Below are positions 26,078-34,410 of a stretch of 64,000 nucleotides of DNA, one piece after another. The notes beneath the pieces were generated by a model. That model was not told the DNA's origin and did not search any database. It saw nothing but the letters and a program-made list of their open reading frames with translations. The DNA is from Streptomyces radiopugnans (GTDB lineage: Bacteria; Actinomycetota; Actinomycetes; Streptomycetales; Streptomycetaceae): positions 434,001 through 498,000 of the forward strand of contig NZ_FOET01000003.1 in the NCBI RefSeq assembly GCF_900110735.1. Direction: 5' to 3'. Position 1 is the stretch's first letter. Every line of letters begins with the position of its first letter. The translations under genes and the position numbers were made by a program.

Positions 26078-27682
26078 ATGGACACCAGGCGTCTGCTCCG
26101 TACCGGTGGCGTCGCGTTCGCGACGGCCGCGCTGTTGCTGTCGGGCTGCTCCGGTTCGGACGATCCGGAGCCCGAGCGCGGCGCCGAGCCCTCCCGTTCG
26201 TCGTCACGCCCCTCGGACGACCGCGCGGTGAACCCGGCCAAGCCGCTCGAACCGCTGCCCGAGGCGGTCCCGGCGAACCTCAAGCGGTACTACGGGCAGA
26301 AGCTGAGCTGGAAGAAGTGCGGTGTCTCCGGCTTCCAGTGCGCCGAGCTGAAGGTGCCTCTGGACTACGCCGCGCCTGACGAGTCCAAGGACCTGAAACT
26401 GGCCGTCACCCGCAAGAAGGCCTCCGGCCCCGGCAGACGGCTGGGCGCCCTGCACGTCAACCCGGGCGGCCCGGGCGGCTCCGCCGTCGACTACGTCCAG
26501 CTCGCGGCGGGCGTCGGCTACCCGGCCCCGGTGCGCGCCCGGTACGACATCGTCGGCATGGACCCGCGCGGCGTGGCCCGCAGCGAGCCCATCGAGTGCC
26601 TGACCGACAAGGAGATGGACGACTACGTCCGCACCGACGCCACCCCCGACGACAAGGGCGAGATCGACAAGCTGGCGGCGGCCTTCGAGAAGTTCGCCAA
26701 GGGCTGCGAGAAGCGGGAGGGCGACCTGCTCGGCCACGTCTCGACCGTCGAGGCCGCCCGCGACATGGACGTCCTGCGCCAGGTGCTCGGCGACGACAAG
26801 CTGACCTACGTCGGCGCCTCCTACGGCACCTACCTCGGCGCCACCTACGCCGGGCTCTTCCCCTCCCGCGTCGGCCGGCTCGTCCTGGACGGCGCCATGG
26901 ACCCCTCGCTCACCTCCGAGCAGCTCAACCTCGATCAGACGGCGGGGTTCGACACGGCCTTCACCGCCTTCGCCGAGGACTGCGTCAAGCTCGACGACTG
27001 CCCCCTGGGCAACGGGAGCACGAAGGAGGCGGGCGAGCGCCTGAGCGACTTCTTCGAGAAGACGGACGCCAAGCCGATCGCCACGGGCGAGTCGCGGAAG
27101 CTGACCGAGTCGCTGGCCACGATCGGCGTGCTGAACGCCATGTACACCGAGTACTACTGGCCGAAGCTGCGCTCGGCGCTCACCGCCGCGCAGAAGGGCG
27201 ACGGCGCGGAACTGCTGTCGCTGGCCGACGACTACTACGAGCGCGGCGCCGACGGCGGTTACGGCAACATCATGTACGCCAACGCCGCCGTCAACTGCCT
27301 CGACCTGCCCGCCCCCTTCGAGAACCCGGCCGAGGCGGAGAAAGCCGTCCCGGACTTCCGCAAGGCCTCCGGGGTCTTCGGCCGCAACTTCGCCTGGGCG
27401 GCCCTGAACTGCACGTACTGGCAGCATCCGCCCACCGGTGAGCCCCACCGCATCGAGGCGAAGGGCGCCGCCCCCATCCTGGTCGTCGGCACCACCCGCG
27501 ACCCGGCGACCCCGTACAAGTGGTCCCGGGGCCTGGCCGAGCAGCTCTCCTCGGCGACCCTGCTGACGTACGAGGGCGACGGCCACACGGCGTACGTGCG
27601 CGGCAGCGACTGCGTCGACTCGGCGGTCAACGCCTACCTGCTGCGGGGCAAGGTCCCCGCCGACGGCGAGAAGTGCTCCTGA
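26078..27682 (+). CDS. secreted alpha/beta hydrolase lipoprotein (tripeptidyl aminopeptidase-like)
   Basis: A 534-residue lipoprotein: signal peptide with lipobox LLLSGC, then a proline-iminopeptidase-like fold. HVNPGGPGGSAVDY forms the oxyanion region, GASYGTYLG holds the nucleophilic Ser (about 248), TTRDPATP the Asp (about 474) and GDGHTAY the His (about 504). The C-terminal TAP-like domain with paired cysteines is typical of Streptomyces SlpD/SlpE and mycelium-associated peptidases, which remove N-terminal tripeptides. It ends about 100 bp before the tRNA gene. Confidence 0.93.
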   Translation: MDTRRLLRTGGVAFATAALLLSGCSGSDDPEPERGAEPSRSSSRPSDDRAVNPAKPLEPLPEAVPANLKRYYGQKLSWKKCGVSGFQCAELKVPLDYAAPDESKDLKLAVTRKKASGPGRRLGALHVNPGGPGGSAVDYVQLAAGVGYPAPVRARYDIVGMDPRGVARSEPIECLTDKEMDDYVRTDATPDDKGEIDKLAAAFEKFAKGCEKREGDLLGHVSTVEAARDMDVLRQVLGDDKLTYVGASYGTYLGATYAGLFPSRVGRLVLDGAMDPSLTSEQLNLDQTAGFDTAFTAFAEDCVKLDDCPLGNGSTKEAGERLSDFFEKTDAKPIATGESRKLTESLATIGVLNAMYTEYYWPKLRSALTAAQKGDGAELLSLADDYYERGADGGYGNIMYANAAVNCLDLPAPFENPAEAEKAVPDFRKASGVFGRNFAWAALNCTYWQHPPTGEPHRIEAKGAAPILVVGTTRDPATPYKWSRGLAEQLSSATLLTYEGDGHTAYVRGSDCVDSAVNAYLLRGKVPADGEKCS

Positions 27683-27787
27683 TCCGCTGATCCGCTGCCC
27701 CCTGATCCCCGCCCCGTACCGAATCCGGTACGGGGCACCCCTGGGCACTGTGTAGACTTGAGCGCGCTGCGGTTCGCCGCACGCATC

Positions 27788-27861
27788 GCCGCCTTAGCTC
27801 AGTCGGCCAGAGCGACGCACTCGTAATGCGTAGGTCAAGGGTTCGATTCCCTTAGGCGGCT
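27788..27861 (+). tRNA. tRNA-Thr (anticodon CGT)
   Basis: A 74-base cloverleaf. The acceptor stem is GCCGCCT/AGGCGGC, the D stem GCTC/GAGC, the anticodon stem ACGCA/TGCGT with loop CTCGTAA (anticodon CGT, reads ACG), and the T stem AAGGG/CCCTT around TTCGATT. CCA is not encoded. The 3' half is duplicated at 33520, so the gene is an integration site. Confidence 0.97.
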
Positions 27862-27869
27862 CCGAGGAA

Positions 27870-27902
27870 CCCCAGGTCAGATCGTCTCTGGCCTGGGGTT
27901 TT
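27870..27902 (+). terminator. tRNA terminator
   Basis: CCCCAGGTCAGA and TCTGGCCTGGGG pair over 12 bp around TCGTC and are followed by TTTT. It directly follows the tRNA. A weaker counterpart (CCCCGGG/CCCGGGG) follows the tRNA fragment at the right end of the element. Confidence 0.85.
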
Positions 27903-27989
27903 CTGCTGCTCGGGGCATGGCGGGGTACACGGCCGGAGCGCCGTGGGACGGCTCGCGTGAGCGATGCGTGAGCGGAGGGCAGGCGGGCC

Positions 27990-28502
27990 CTACTTATTGG
28001 GCTTCTTCCGCTTGGCCTTCGGGCTCTTCTTCTCGCCCTCGGCCTGGGCCTTCCTGGCTCGCTCGGCCTTCCTCCGGGCTTTCTCCGCCCTGCGCGCGGC
28101 CTCTTCCGCTTCCGCCTCGCGCCGGAGGGGGACGAGTCTGGCGGTGGCCTCGGCGGCGTTCTTGCCGACGTGGGGGAGGACGCCCTGGTAGATGTCCCGC
28201 GTGATCCGGGTGTCGCTGTGCCCGAGGGTGTCCGACACGATCTTGATGTCGATGTCGATGTCGATGTCGATGTCGGCGGCGAGCATGAGCGTGGCCGCAC
28301 CGTGCCGGAGGTCGTGCAGCCGGATCGGCGGGAGGCAGGAAGCCGCGACAAGCCGCTCGAAGAGATCGGTGACCTTGCCGGGGTGCAGCCAGGAGCCGTC
28401 TTCCCGGGTGAAGACGAGGCCGGTCTCGACCCAGGCGGAGCCCCACTCAGCGCGGTCCGCCTCCTGCTGTTTGCGGTGCCGCTCCAGCACGCTGCCGTCC
28501 CG
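27990..28502 (-). pseudogene. int: tyrosine recombinase (integrase) C-terminal remnant
   Basis: About 166 residues survive. They contain the box II motif LHDLRHGAATLML (His-x-x-Arg), LGHSDTRITRDIY with the catalytic His region, and the nucleophilic Tyr before QGVLP. The N-terminal core-binding domain and the first catalytic Arg are missing; upstream sequence switches to an HD-domain gene at about 28505. A tract of five Asp-Ile pairs interrupts the segment before the conserved LGHS motif. The tail is Lys/Arg/Ala-rich. It lies 130 bp from the tRNA, where an element's integrase normally sits, but it cannot be active as it stands. Confidence 0.85.
28245..28274 (+). repeat. five tandem GATGTC hexamers in the integrase remnant
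   Basis: GATGTC is repeated five times without change and encodes Asp-Ile five times on the minus strand. Related integrases usually have a single short (V)DIK segment here, so the array looks like a slippage expansion. Confidence 0.85.
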
Positions 28503-28509
28503 CAGCGCC

Positions 28510-28909
28510 CCAGGATCTCGGCCACCCGCTCCCCGGCGGTGGTCCGCTCCCCGTCGGGCGTCGTCATGCCGCAGTAGACCAGCGCGTCCACCAGCAACTG
28601 GTCCTCCAACAGCGGGAACTCCGCCTTCAGTACCTCCCGCGGCCCGCGATCCTCGGCCTTCAGCAGCACGAACGAGTGGTTCGCCACCAACCGCACCAAC
28701 TGCTCGTCCGCACCAAGCTCATCACGCAGGAACCGGGCCCCGTCCAGCGGGTGGAAGCCCGTCACGGCCAGCCGCGGCGCGTACCCTACGTCGTGCAGCA
28801 CGGCGGCGGCCGCCGGGAGTTCGGCGCCAGGCCCCAGAAGCGCGGCTGGCCTGGCCGCGCGGCGTGCCACGCCCTGGGAACGGACCCAGCGGCGGGGAAG
28901 CGACTTGTC
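28510..28909 (-). pseudogene. HD-domain hydrolase remnant
   Basis: The reading frame gives LPRRWVRSQGVARRA, then AAAVLHDVGYAPRLAVTGFHPLDGARFLRDE with the metal-binding HD pair and VRLVANHSF. It continues to GERVAEILGR, where similarity to HD proteins stops and integrase sequence begins in another frame. No convincing start codon or ribosome binding site is seen upstream; the expected first residues are replaced by unrelated sequence. Both ends thus appear truncated. In Streptomyces such HD proteins are about 180 residues. Confidence 0.7.
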
Positions 28910-29010
28910 CGGTACGGCTTCCCCGCTCGTGGGAGCTGTCAGCGGTGGCGGCCTTCGACTGCTGCTGTCCGGCAGTGGGCGGCGGATTTTCTACCGACTG
29001 GAGGAATCGC

Positions 29011-30714
29011 GTGGTCCAGGATGCGGTCGGTGGCGAGGGGCGGCAGTGGGCGGCGGGGCCGGCGTTCTGGCGGGAGGTGTTCGACCATCTGGGTGCCGGT
29101 TTGGCCGTGGTGGACTCCTCCGGTCTGATCGTCGCGGTCAATCCTGCCGCCGAGGAGTTGCTGGGCCGCACCGCGGGGGTGATGGTCGGGGAGGATTTCC
29201 ATGACCTGCTGCACCGTCGCACCGACGGCACGGTGGTTCCGCGCGAGGAGTGCCCGTTGCTCGCGGCCCTCGCCCTCGGTATCCCGGCCCGGGGTGGGGG
29301 AGGCGGTTTCCTGCGTGGTGACGGGCAGTTGCTCCCGGTTGTCTGGTCCGGCGCTCCCGTGGCCAGGGGCGGCTGTAGGGTGGGTATGACGGTGCTGTTC
29401 GCCCGCACCACCGTCGGCCGGGAGGCGTCCGAGGACAGGGCGTCGCGCGTGACCGCGTTGGAGGACCTCACCGGTCGGATGGCTCTGGTGGCGGAGATCA
29501 GCGCGATCCTGGCCCAGACCCTCGATACCGAGGAGACCCTCAGTCGGCTGGGCCGTTTCCTGGTGCCCCGGCTGACGGACTGGGCCGCCATCGACCTGCG
29601 TGTCGAGGGTGAGGTGCGCCGGGTCGCGGTGACCGGCCCCGAGGACCGGGACGCCGAGCGGGAGGCGTGGCAGGGCACCCTTCCGGCGGTGGTCGAGCAC
29701 TCCCGCTCCCCCTTGGTGCGGGTGCTGCACGGCGGCGAGGCCGTTCTGCTGGGTCCCGGGGAGATCGCCGCGCCGCCCGACTCCGCGCTGGCCGCCGTCC
29801 AGGCCGGGTTCCTGCAGTCGCTGGGTGCGACCTCCGCCGTCACGGTGCCCCTGGGGACCGCCCGGCAGGTCACCGGGGCTCTCACCCTGGTCCGTACCGG
29901 TACCGCCCGGCCGTTCGACGCCGCCGACCTGGCGCTGGCCGGGGACATGGGCCGCCGTGTGGGGCTGGCCATCGACAACGCCCGCCTCTTCGGTCGGCAG
30001 CGCGAGATCGCCGAGGCCATGCAGCGCAATCTGCTGGCCTCCCTGCCCCAGCCCGGACCGCTGCGCCTGGCCGCCCGTTATCAGCCCGCCCCGGTCGGTT
30101 CCCAGGTGGGCGGTGACTGGTACGACGCCTTCCCCCTGCGCGACGGTGCCACGGCGCTGGTCATCGGTGACGTCGTCGGCCACGACCTGGCGGCCGCGGC
30201 GGGCATGGCCCAGCTCCACGGCATGCTGCGCGCGCTGGCCTGGGACCGCACCCGACCGCCCAGTGCCATCGTCGACCGCCTCGACGACGCCATACCCGCC
30301 ATCACCAGCGTTCCCATGGCCACCCTCGTGCTGGCCCGGGTCGAGGGGCCCGAGAGCGGTCCCTGGCGGCTGCGGTGGACCAGCGCGGGCCACCCGCCGC
30401 CCCTCCTGGCCACGCCGGACGGGCACGCCGAGTACCTCGAACAGGGGCAGAGCCTCCTCCTGGGGGCCCGCCTCGGCGGCGGACGCCTTGACGCCACAGC
30501 GCCCCTGCCGCCCGGTTCCACCCTGCTGCTCTACACCGACGGCCTGGTCGAAGTGCGCGGCACCGACCTGGACACCGGTCTGGGGCGTCTCCGCCGCCAC
30601 GCCGCCGCGCTCGCCCGCCGCCCGCTGGAGGAGTTCTGCGACCAGGTCCTCGCCCGCATGTCCTCCGGCAGCACCGACGACATCGCCCTCCTCGCTCTGC
30701 GCGTCCCCGACTGA
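29011..30714 (+). CDS. PAS-GAF-PP2C (SpoIIE/RsbU-type) serine phosphatase
   Basis: A 567-residue cytoplasmic signalling phosphatase. A PAS domain covers about 15-120 (GLAVVDSSGLIVAVNPAAEELLG), a GAF domain about 155-325, and a PP2C phosphatase about 340-567 with GGDWYDAF, VIGDVVGHD, TSAGHPPPLL, YTDGLVEVR and TDDIALLALR. These Asp/Gly motifs bind the two metals. The family dephosphorylates STAS-domain anti-sigma antagonists. GTG start with GGAGGA eight bases upstream. It lies inside the tRNA-bounded element. Confidence 0.93.
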   Translation: MVQDAVGGEGRQWAAGPAFWREVFDHLGAGLAVVDSSGLIVAVNPAAEELLGRTAGVMVGEDFHDLLHRRTDGTVVPREECPLLAALALGIPARGGGGGFLRGDGQLLPVVWSGAPVARGGCRVGMTVLFARTTVGREASEDRASRVTALEDLTGRMALVAEISAILAQTLDTEETLSRLGRFLVPRLTDWAAIDLRVEGEVRRVAVTGPEDRDAEREAWQGTLPAVVEHSRSPLVRVLHGGEAVLLGPGEIAAPPDSALAAVQAGFLQSLGATSAVTVPLGTARQVTGALTLVRTGTARPFDAADLALAGDMGRRVGLAIDNARLFGRQREIAEAMQRNLLASLPQPGPLRLAARYQPAPVGSQVGGDWYDAFPLRDGATALVIGDVVGHDLAAAAGMAQLHGMLRALAWDRTRPPSAIVDRLDDAIPAITSVPMATLVLARVEGPESGPWRLRWTSAGHPPPLLATPDGHAEYLEQGQSLLLGARLGGGRLDATAPLPPGSTLLLYTDGLVEVRGTDLDTGLGRLRRHAAALARRPLEEFCDQVLARMSSGSTDDIALLALRVPD

Positions 30715-30838
30715 GCCCCGGGGGAACGAGGCGGTGGACCACTGGCCGCCCCGCCCGGACTCCGTCCGTTGACGGTCCCGTGGAGATTCCTGGCCCGGGA
30801 GCGCGGCGGCGTGCCCGTTGTCCCGCCGGTGGCGGTGG

Positions 30839-31882
30839 CTAGGCGGGAACGCGGGCGTCGCGGATCGGGGCTCCGGCCCGGTGAAGGCTGATGAGCGCCT
30901 GCCGCCAGGAGGTGAGCAGCCCGGTCTCCAGGTAGTCCACCCCCAGTTCCTCGCAGTGGCGGCGGACGATGGGCCGCGCCTTGCGCAGGTTGGGACTGGG
31001 CATGCTGGGGAACAGGTGGTGCTCGATCTGGTGGTTCAGCCCGCCCAGCGCGATGTCGGTGAACCGGCCGCCGCGCACGTTGCGTGAGGTGAGCACTTGG
31101 CGGCGCAGGAAGTCCGGGCGGTCCTCGCCGGTCAGGATCGGCATGCCTTTGTGGTTGGGGGCGAAGATGGAGCCGAGGTAGACGCCGAACAGGCCCTGGT
31201 GGACGGCGAGGAAGGCGATCGCCATACCGGGCGACAGCACCCAGAACAGCGCGGTCAGGTAGACCGCGAAGTGCGCGAACAGCAGCGTGCCCTCCAGCAC
31301 GCGGTTCTTCAGGGAGCGGTTGGCCAGCGCCCGTGCGCTCGACACGTGCAGGTTCAGGCCCTCCAGCGTGAGCAGCGGGAAGAACAGGAAAGCCTGCCAG
31401 CGGCCGATCAGACGGGGCAGCCGCTTGGCGGCGCGGGCCTGGTCCTGGGACCAGACCAGCAGGTCGGGGGCGATGTCGGGGTCGAGTCCTTCGTGGTTGG
31501 GGTTGGCGTGGTGGCGGGTGTGCTTGTCCTGCCACCACCCGTAGCCCATCCCGATGCACGCCCCGGCGATCCGCCCGGCCGTCTCGCTGGGCCCGCGCAG
31601 ACGGAACACCTGGCGGTGGGCCACGTCATGGGCGAGCAGGGCGACCTGGCCGAAGACCAGGGCGAGGAAGGCGGCGACGGCCAGTGTCCACCAGCTGCGG
31701 CCGACGAGGACGAAGGCGGTCCAGCCGACGGCGTAGAGCGCGGTCACCGATGCGATCCGGACCGCGTAGTAGCCGGGACGGCGCTCCATGAGGCCGGCGT
31801 CGGCGATCTTCTTGGACAGCCGGGCGAAGTCGCTGCCGGACGCGTGCGGGGGCAGGGGGTGGGAGGTGGTGTGCGTGGTCAT
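30839..31882 (-). CDS. membrane fatty acid desaturase
   Basis: A 347-residue di-iron desaturase with three histidine boxes: HDVAH (85-89), HTRHH (121-125) and HQIEHH (284-289, with the HQIEHH form typical of front-end or linoleoyl-CoA desaturases). Three to four hydrophobic hairpins lie between them. It should introduce a cis double bond into acyl chains using O2 and a ferredoxin or cytochrome partner, and so tune membrane fluidity. No electron-transfer gene is adjacent. The start ATG gives MTTHTTSHPLPP. Confidence 0.93.
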   Translation of the reverse strand: MTTHTTSHPLPPHASGSDFARLSKKIADAGLMERRPGYYAVRIASVTALYAVGWTAFVLVGRSWWTLAVAAFLALVFGQVALLAHDVAHRQVFRLRGPSETAGRIAGACIGMGYGWWQDKHTRHHANPNHEGLDPDIAPDLLVWSQDQARAAKRLPRLIGRWQAFLFFPLLTLEGLNLHVSSARALANRSLKNRVLEGTLLFAHFAVYLTALFWVLSPGMAIAFLAVHQGLFGVYLGSIFAPNHKGMPILTGEDRPDFLRRQVLTSRNVRGGRFTDIALGGLNHQIEHHLFPSMPSPNLRKARPIVRRHCEELGVDYLETGLLTSWRQALISLHRAGAPIRDARVPA

Positions 31883-32053
31883 GGCGGTGCGTCCTTCTCA
31901 TCGGAGTGCGGTGACGTGGCCCGGGCCATGGCCGGACACAGGCGAATCCGTGGAGCGACTCGGTGTCGTGGTCGTCCTCGCTCCGCTCGGTCGTGGTGCC
32001 CGGGCCGGCGGGGCGGAAACCCGACCGGCCCCGCCGGTTCGACCCTCGGCGGT

Positions 32054-32578
32054 ATGGACCACCACCGCGTGCTCTTCGCGAGGCCGGGGTCGGCGCCCCG
32101 GCGTTGCGCCCGCCGGGCTCCCGAATTTCCGCTTCCGGCGGGCGCCTGGCGCGAGCGGGCGCGGCAAGGGCCCGGGCAGTCGGCCGATGTCTGGGGGCAC
32201 GTCGTCCGCATCACCGTCGACCCGACCGGCTGGCCCGTCGTTCCGCGTGAGGTGCGCGTCACCGGGCGCACTGTGCGTGTCGGGTGGTTCCTGGACGAGC
32301 ACCACCCGCACGAACTGATCCTGCTCTCCCACACCGCGGGCCGCTGCGAGTTGCTGGTGGTCCCGCCGGAGACGACCGGCGAGACGGCCGCCTGGCCGGC
32401 GCCCGTAGCGACCGTGGTGGGAAGTCTCCTCGCGGTCGGCGGATTCATGACGCGCGGGGAGGGAACCCGTACTGTCGCGGAGCCCCGGACCGGGAGCGGA
32501 GGGCGGGCGGCGGGGGCTTTCTTCTCGCCCTTCTCGCCGCGTCCGACCGAGGTCGAACACCGAACGCAGAGGCTGTGA
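32054..32578 (+). CDS. DUF5994-like protein, N-terminus degenerate
   Basis: A 174-residue frame. Residues 45-130 match what I recall of DUF5994: VVRITVDPTGWPVVPREVRVTGRTVRVGWFLDEHHPHELILLSHTAGRCELLVVPPET. The usual N-terminal GAWWPRSRDL segment is shortened to GAWRERARQG, and about ten residues seem to be missing after it. This suggests decay or a divergent copy. The C-terminal 35 residues are low complexity. Function is unknown. It begins a short run of small genes ending at 33165. Confidence 0.6.
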   Translation: MDHHRVLFARPGSAPRRCARRAPEFPLPAGAWRERARQGPGQSADVWGHVVRITVDPTGWPVVPREVRVTGRTVRVGWFLDEHHPHELILLSHTAGRCELLVVPPETTGETAAWPAPVATVVGSLLAVGGFMTRGEGTRTVAEPRTGSGGRAAGAFFSPFSPRPTEVEHRTQRL

Positions 32579-32583
32579 GGACC

Positions 32584-32811
32584 GTGGAGATCGGCATCAC
32601 CGTGGCAGTGATCATCGGGGTGATCATGCTGGGAGTCCTTGTGATCCACCGGCTCAACGCCCAGCGCGATGAACGGATCACAGTGTTCCGCTACAGCGAC
32701 ACCCAGTCCGGGCCCGGTGGTCGTGGCACGAAGCCGAAGCGGTGGCGTCCGACCGGCGGATCCTCCGACGCTTCCGGCCGCCGCGAGCACCGCGACGGGC
32801 CCACCGGATGA
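32584..32811 (+). CDS. single-pass small membrane protein
   Basis: A 75-residue protein starting with GTG five bases after the preceding stop. One N-terminal hydrophobic helix (ITVAVIIGVIMLGVLVIHRL) is followed by a basic, Ser/Arg/Gly-rich cytoplasmic tail. No family is recognised. Confidence 0.65.
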   Translation: MEIGITVAVIIGVIMLGVLVIHRLNAQRDERITVFRYSDTQSGPGGRGTKPKRWRPTGGSSDASGRREHRDGPTG

Positions 32812-32901
32812 CGCCGGCCGGCTCCGGCCGGGCGGGCGAAGGGCCGCGCCCGAACGCACCACGCGCCGACACGCCGTCTCACCCAGGGAAGCGGGTTCAC
32901 C

Positions 32902-33165
32902 ATGGAGCCTGAGGAACCGATGCCCTCGGCCGGGTACGCCGAGGTCCGTATCGTCGCGGCCTCCCCCGAGGCCGCCCGCCGCGTCGCGGAGGTTCTGCGC
33001 AGTTGCTTCGCCGCCGACGAACAGCGCAGCTATCCCGCCCACAGCGGGGGCGGCACCAGACTCCACCTCACCGTGGACACCACCCGCCCGGCAGGCACCG
33101 CGCCTTCCTGGCTGGTGGCCAGCCGGACCTCCGGGAACGACCACGACCGGACCGACGAGTCCTGA
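32902..33165 (+). CDS. small conserved hypothetical protein
   Basis: An 87-residue protein: GYAEVRIVAASPEAARRVAEVLRSCFAADEQRSYPAHSGGGTRLHLTVDTT. This looks like a compact alpha/beta fold with a short charged tail. AGGGAAG lies upstream of the ATG. I have seen similar small proteins in Streptomyces but cannot name a function. It is the last gene before the right end of the element. Confidence 0.7.
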   Translation: MEPEEPMPSAGYAEVRIVAASPEAARRVAEVLRSCFAADEQRSYPAHSGGGTRLHLTVDTTRPAGTAPSWLVASRTSGNDHDRTDES

Positions 33166-33519
33166 GACGGAGCCCGCGACCGCCTCGTGGCCCACATGCC
33201 GATTCTCGCGAAGTAGCCAGTCCGTGTGGAGTCCAGTCACCAGCGACCGATCGGCCTTCGGCCGGTTGCGAAGCGGCGACCGCCACCTGACGGGGAGGGT
33301 GTACGAGCACACCTCCCGATGCGGAAGACCGCCCGGGTGGGGGCTGGCTGCAGTCCTGCCGGTCCGGCCGACCACGGCTCCCCGTGTGTGGGCGACGTGT
33401 GAGCGGACGGCGGCGTACGGGCTGCCACGAGCAGGACCGAACAGCATGCTGCGTGGTGCTGACCAGGAGAAACAGCAGCATGCGGCACGGCCGGGCACTG
33501 CCCGACAGGAACGCGACCC
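33166..33519. other. right end of the element, no gene
   Basis: No frame here has a start, ribosome binding site and protein-like composition together. No excisionase or replication gene is seen next to the right-hand repeat. Confidence 0.5.
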
Positions 33520-33570
33520 CACTCGTAATGCGTAGGTCAAGGGTTCGATTCCCTTGGGCGGCTCCGAGGA
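33520..33570 (+). repeat. attR-like copy of the tRNA-Thr 3' half
   Basis: Thirty-six bases identical to 27818-27853, a single A-to-G change at 33556, then 14 more identical bases. It covers the anticodon loop to just past the tRNA 3' end. The 5' half of the tRNA is absent, so it is not a functional tRNA. Similarity to the left flank continues, more weakly, for about 90 bp beyond. Confidence 0.9.
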
Positions 33571-33854
33571 CCCCGGGTCGGATAACTCTGCCCCGGGGTT
33601 CTCTGTTGCTCGGGCATGGGACGTCACACAGCCGGGGTGCCGTGGGACTGCTTGCGTGAGCGGGGGCACCGGCTTCCGGCTCTGCGGCTTCTCGGGCCGG
33701 CCGACTTCGGTGGACCGCAAGCCGTCGCTTCGGTGCTCGTCGTGGGTGGCGCTCGGAGATTCCGCCGCCGAAGGCCATTCTCGCCTGGACGCCAACGGCA
33801 AGCGAGGGCCTCCCGTTCCCCGGGGCGGCCGCGGTGACGTGGCCGTGAGGGCGG

Positions 33855-34316
33855 TCATGGGCCGAGGGCCTCGGCCATGGTGTCGAGGTCGGCCAGGAGC
33901 GCCGTCATCCGCCGTGCCGGGATGCTCCGGACCATGCGTTGTTCGATGGCGTAGACGGCGCTGCGGGCGGCGTGCAGGCGCTGCTGTCCGGCCGCGGTGA
34001 GGTGGATGGGCAGGGACCGGCCGTGGTCGGTGCTGGTGGCCTGGGTGATCAGGCCGGCGTCCTTGAGGCCGCGCAGGACGACGTTGGCCGACTGCCGGGT
34101 GACGAAGGTGCCCCGGGCGAGGTCGGCGTTGGACAGGCCGGGCTGTTCGTCGAGGAGTTCCAGGCAGGAGTACTGGGGGACGGTGAGGTCATGCTCGCGC
34201 AGGGCCTTGTCCATGGCGCCGCGCAAGGCGGCCGAAGCCTTCTTGAGGCGGTAGCCCACGTGCTCGGTGATGTCTTTCGCTGGATGGGGCGGAGGCACTG
34301 GCGCACGATCTTTCAT
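33855..34316 (-). CDS. MarR-family transcriptional regulator
   Basis: A 153-residue winged-helix protein. The recognition region is LSNADLARGTFVTRQSANVVLRGLKDAGLI, with a wing at TSTDHGRSLPIHLT. Long N- and C-terminal helices would form the dimer. The ATG at 34316 lies within the first of two identical-architecture operators (TGTCA-N6-TGACA), so the gene is almost certainly autoregulated. It is divergent from a VOC-family gene whose promoter holds the second operator; MarR/VOC pairs often respond to small electrophiles or drugs. Confidence 0.92.
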   Translation of the reverse strand: MKDRAPVPPPHPAKDITEHVGYRLKKASAALRGAMDKALREHDLTVPQYSCLELLDEQPGLSNADLARGTFVTRQSANVVLRGLKDAGLITQATSTDHGRSLPIHLTAAGQQRLHAARSAVYAIEQRMVRSIPARRMTALLADLDTMAEALGP

Positions 34317-34331
34317 GTCAGCATTTTGACA
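34316..34331. promoter_or_regulatory. operator 1 of the MarR regulator
   Basis: TGTCA, GCATTT, TGACA: a perfect five-base inverted repeat with a six-base spacer. It overlaps the regulator's start codon. Confidence 0.75.
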
Positions 34332-34360
34332 CATGCGGAAGCGGCGTCTACCTTCTCCTA

Positions 34361-34376
34361 TGTCAGAACCCTGACA
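34361..34376. promoter_or_regulatory. operator 2 of the MarR regulator
   Basis: TGTCA, GAACCC, TGACA: the same arms and spacing as operator 1, with 45 bp between centres. It lies 35 bp upstream of the divergent VOC gene. Confidence 0.75.
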
Positions 34377-34410
34377 TCGTTGTTGTCGCAGACCACCCTC
34401 TGGAGCCACC

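Larger units (their letters stand above)
27818..33570. mobile_element. decayed tRNA-Thr-integrated element
   Basis: The segment is bounded on the left by the 3' half of tRNA-Thr(CGT) and on the right by a 51-bp copy of it (one mismatch). The first gene inside is a tyrosine integrase remnant whose 3' end faces the tRNA, the usual layout of pSAM2-like actinomycete elements. No replication, transfer or excisionase gene remains. Cargo includes a PP2C phosphatase, a desaturase and small proteins. It looks immobile. Confidence 0.72.

Noticed and set aside
32054..32578. Reading the DUF5994-like frame as a frameshifted pseudogene
   Set aside because: The frame is continuous and the core is intact; the short N-terminus may be true divergence, so it is listed as a gene with low confidence.
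33520..33570. Possible second tRNA-Thr gene
   Set aside because: Only the anticodon-to-3' half is present; the acceptor 5' strand and D arm are missing, so it is an attachment-site copy rather than a gene.
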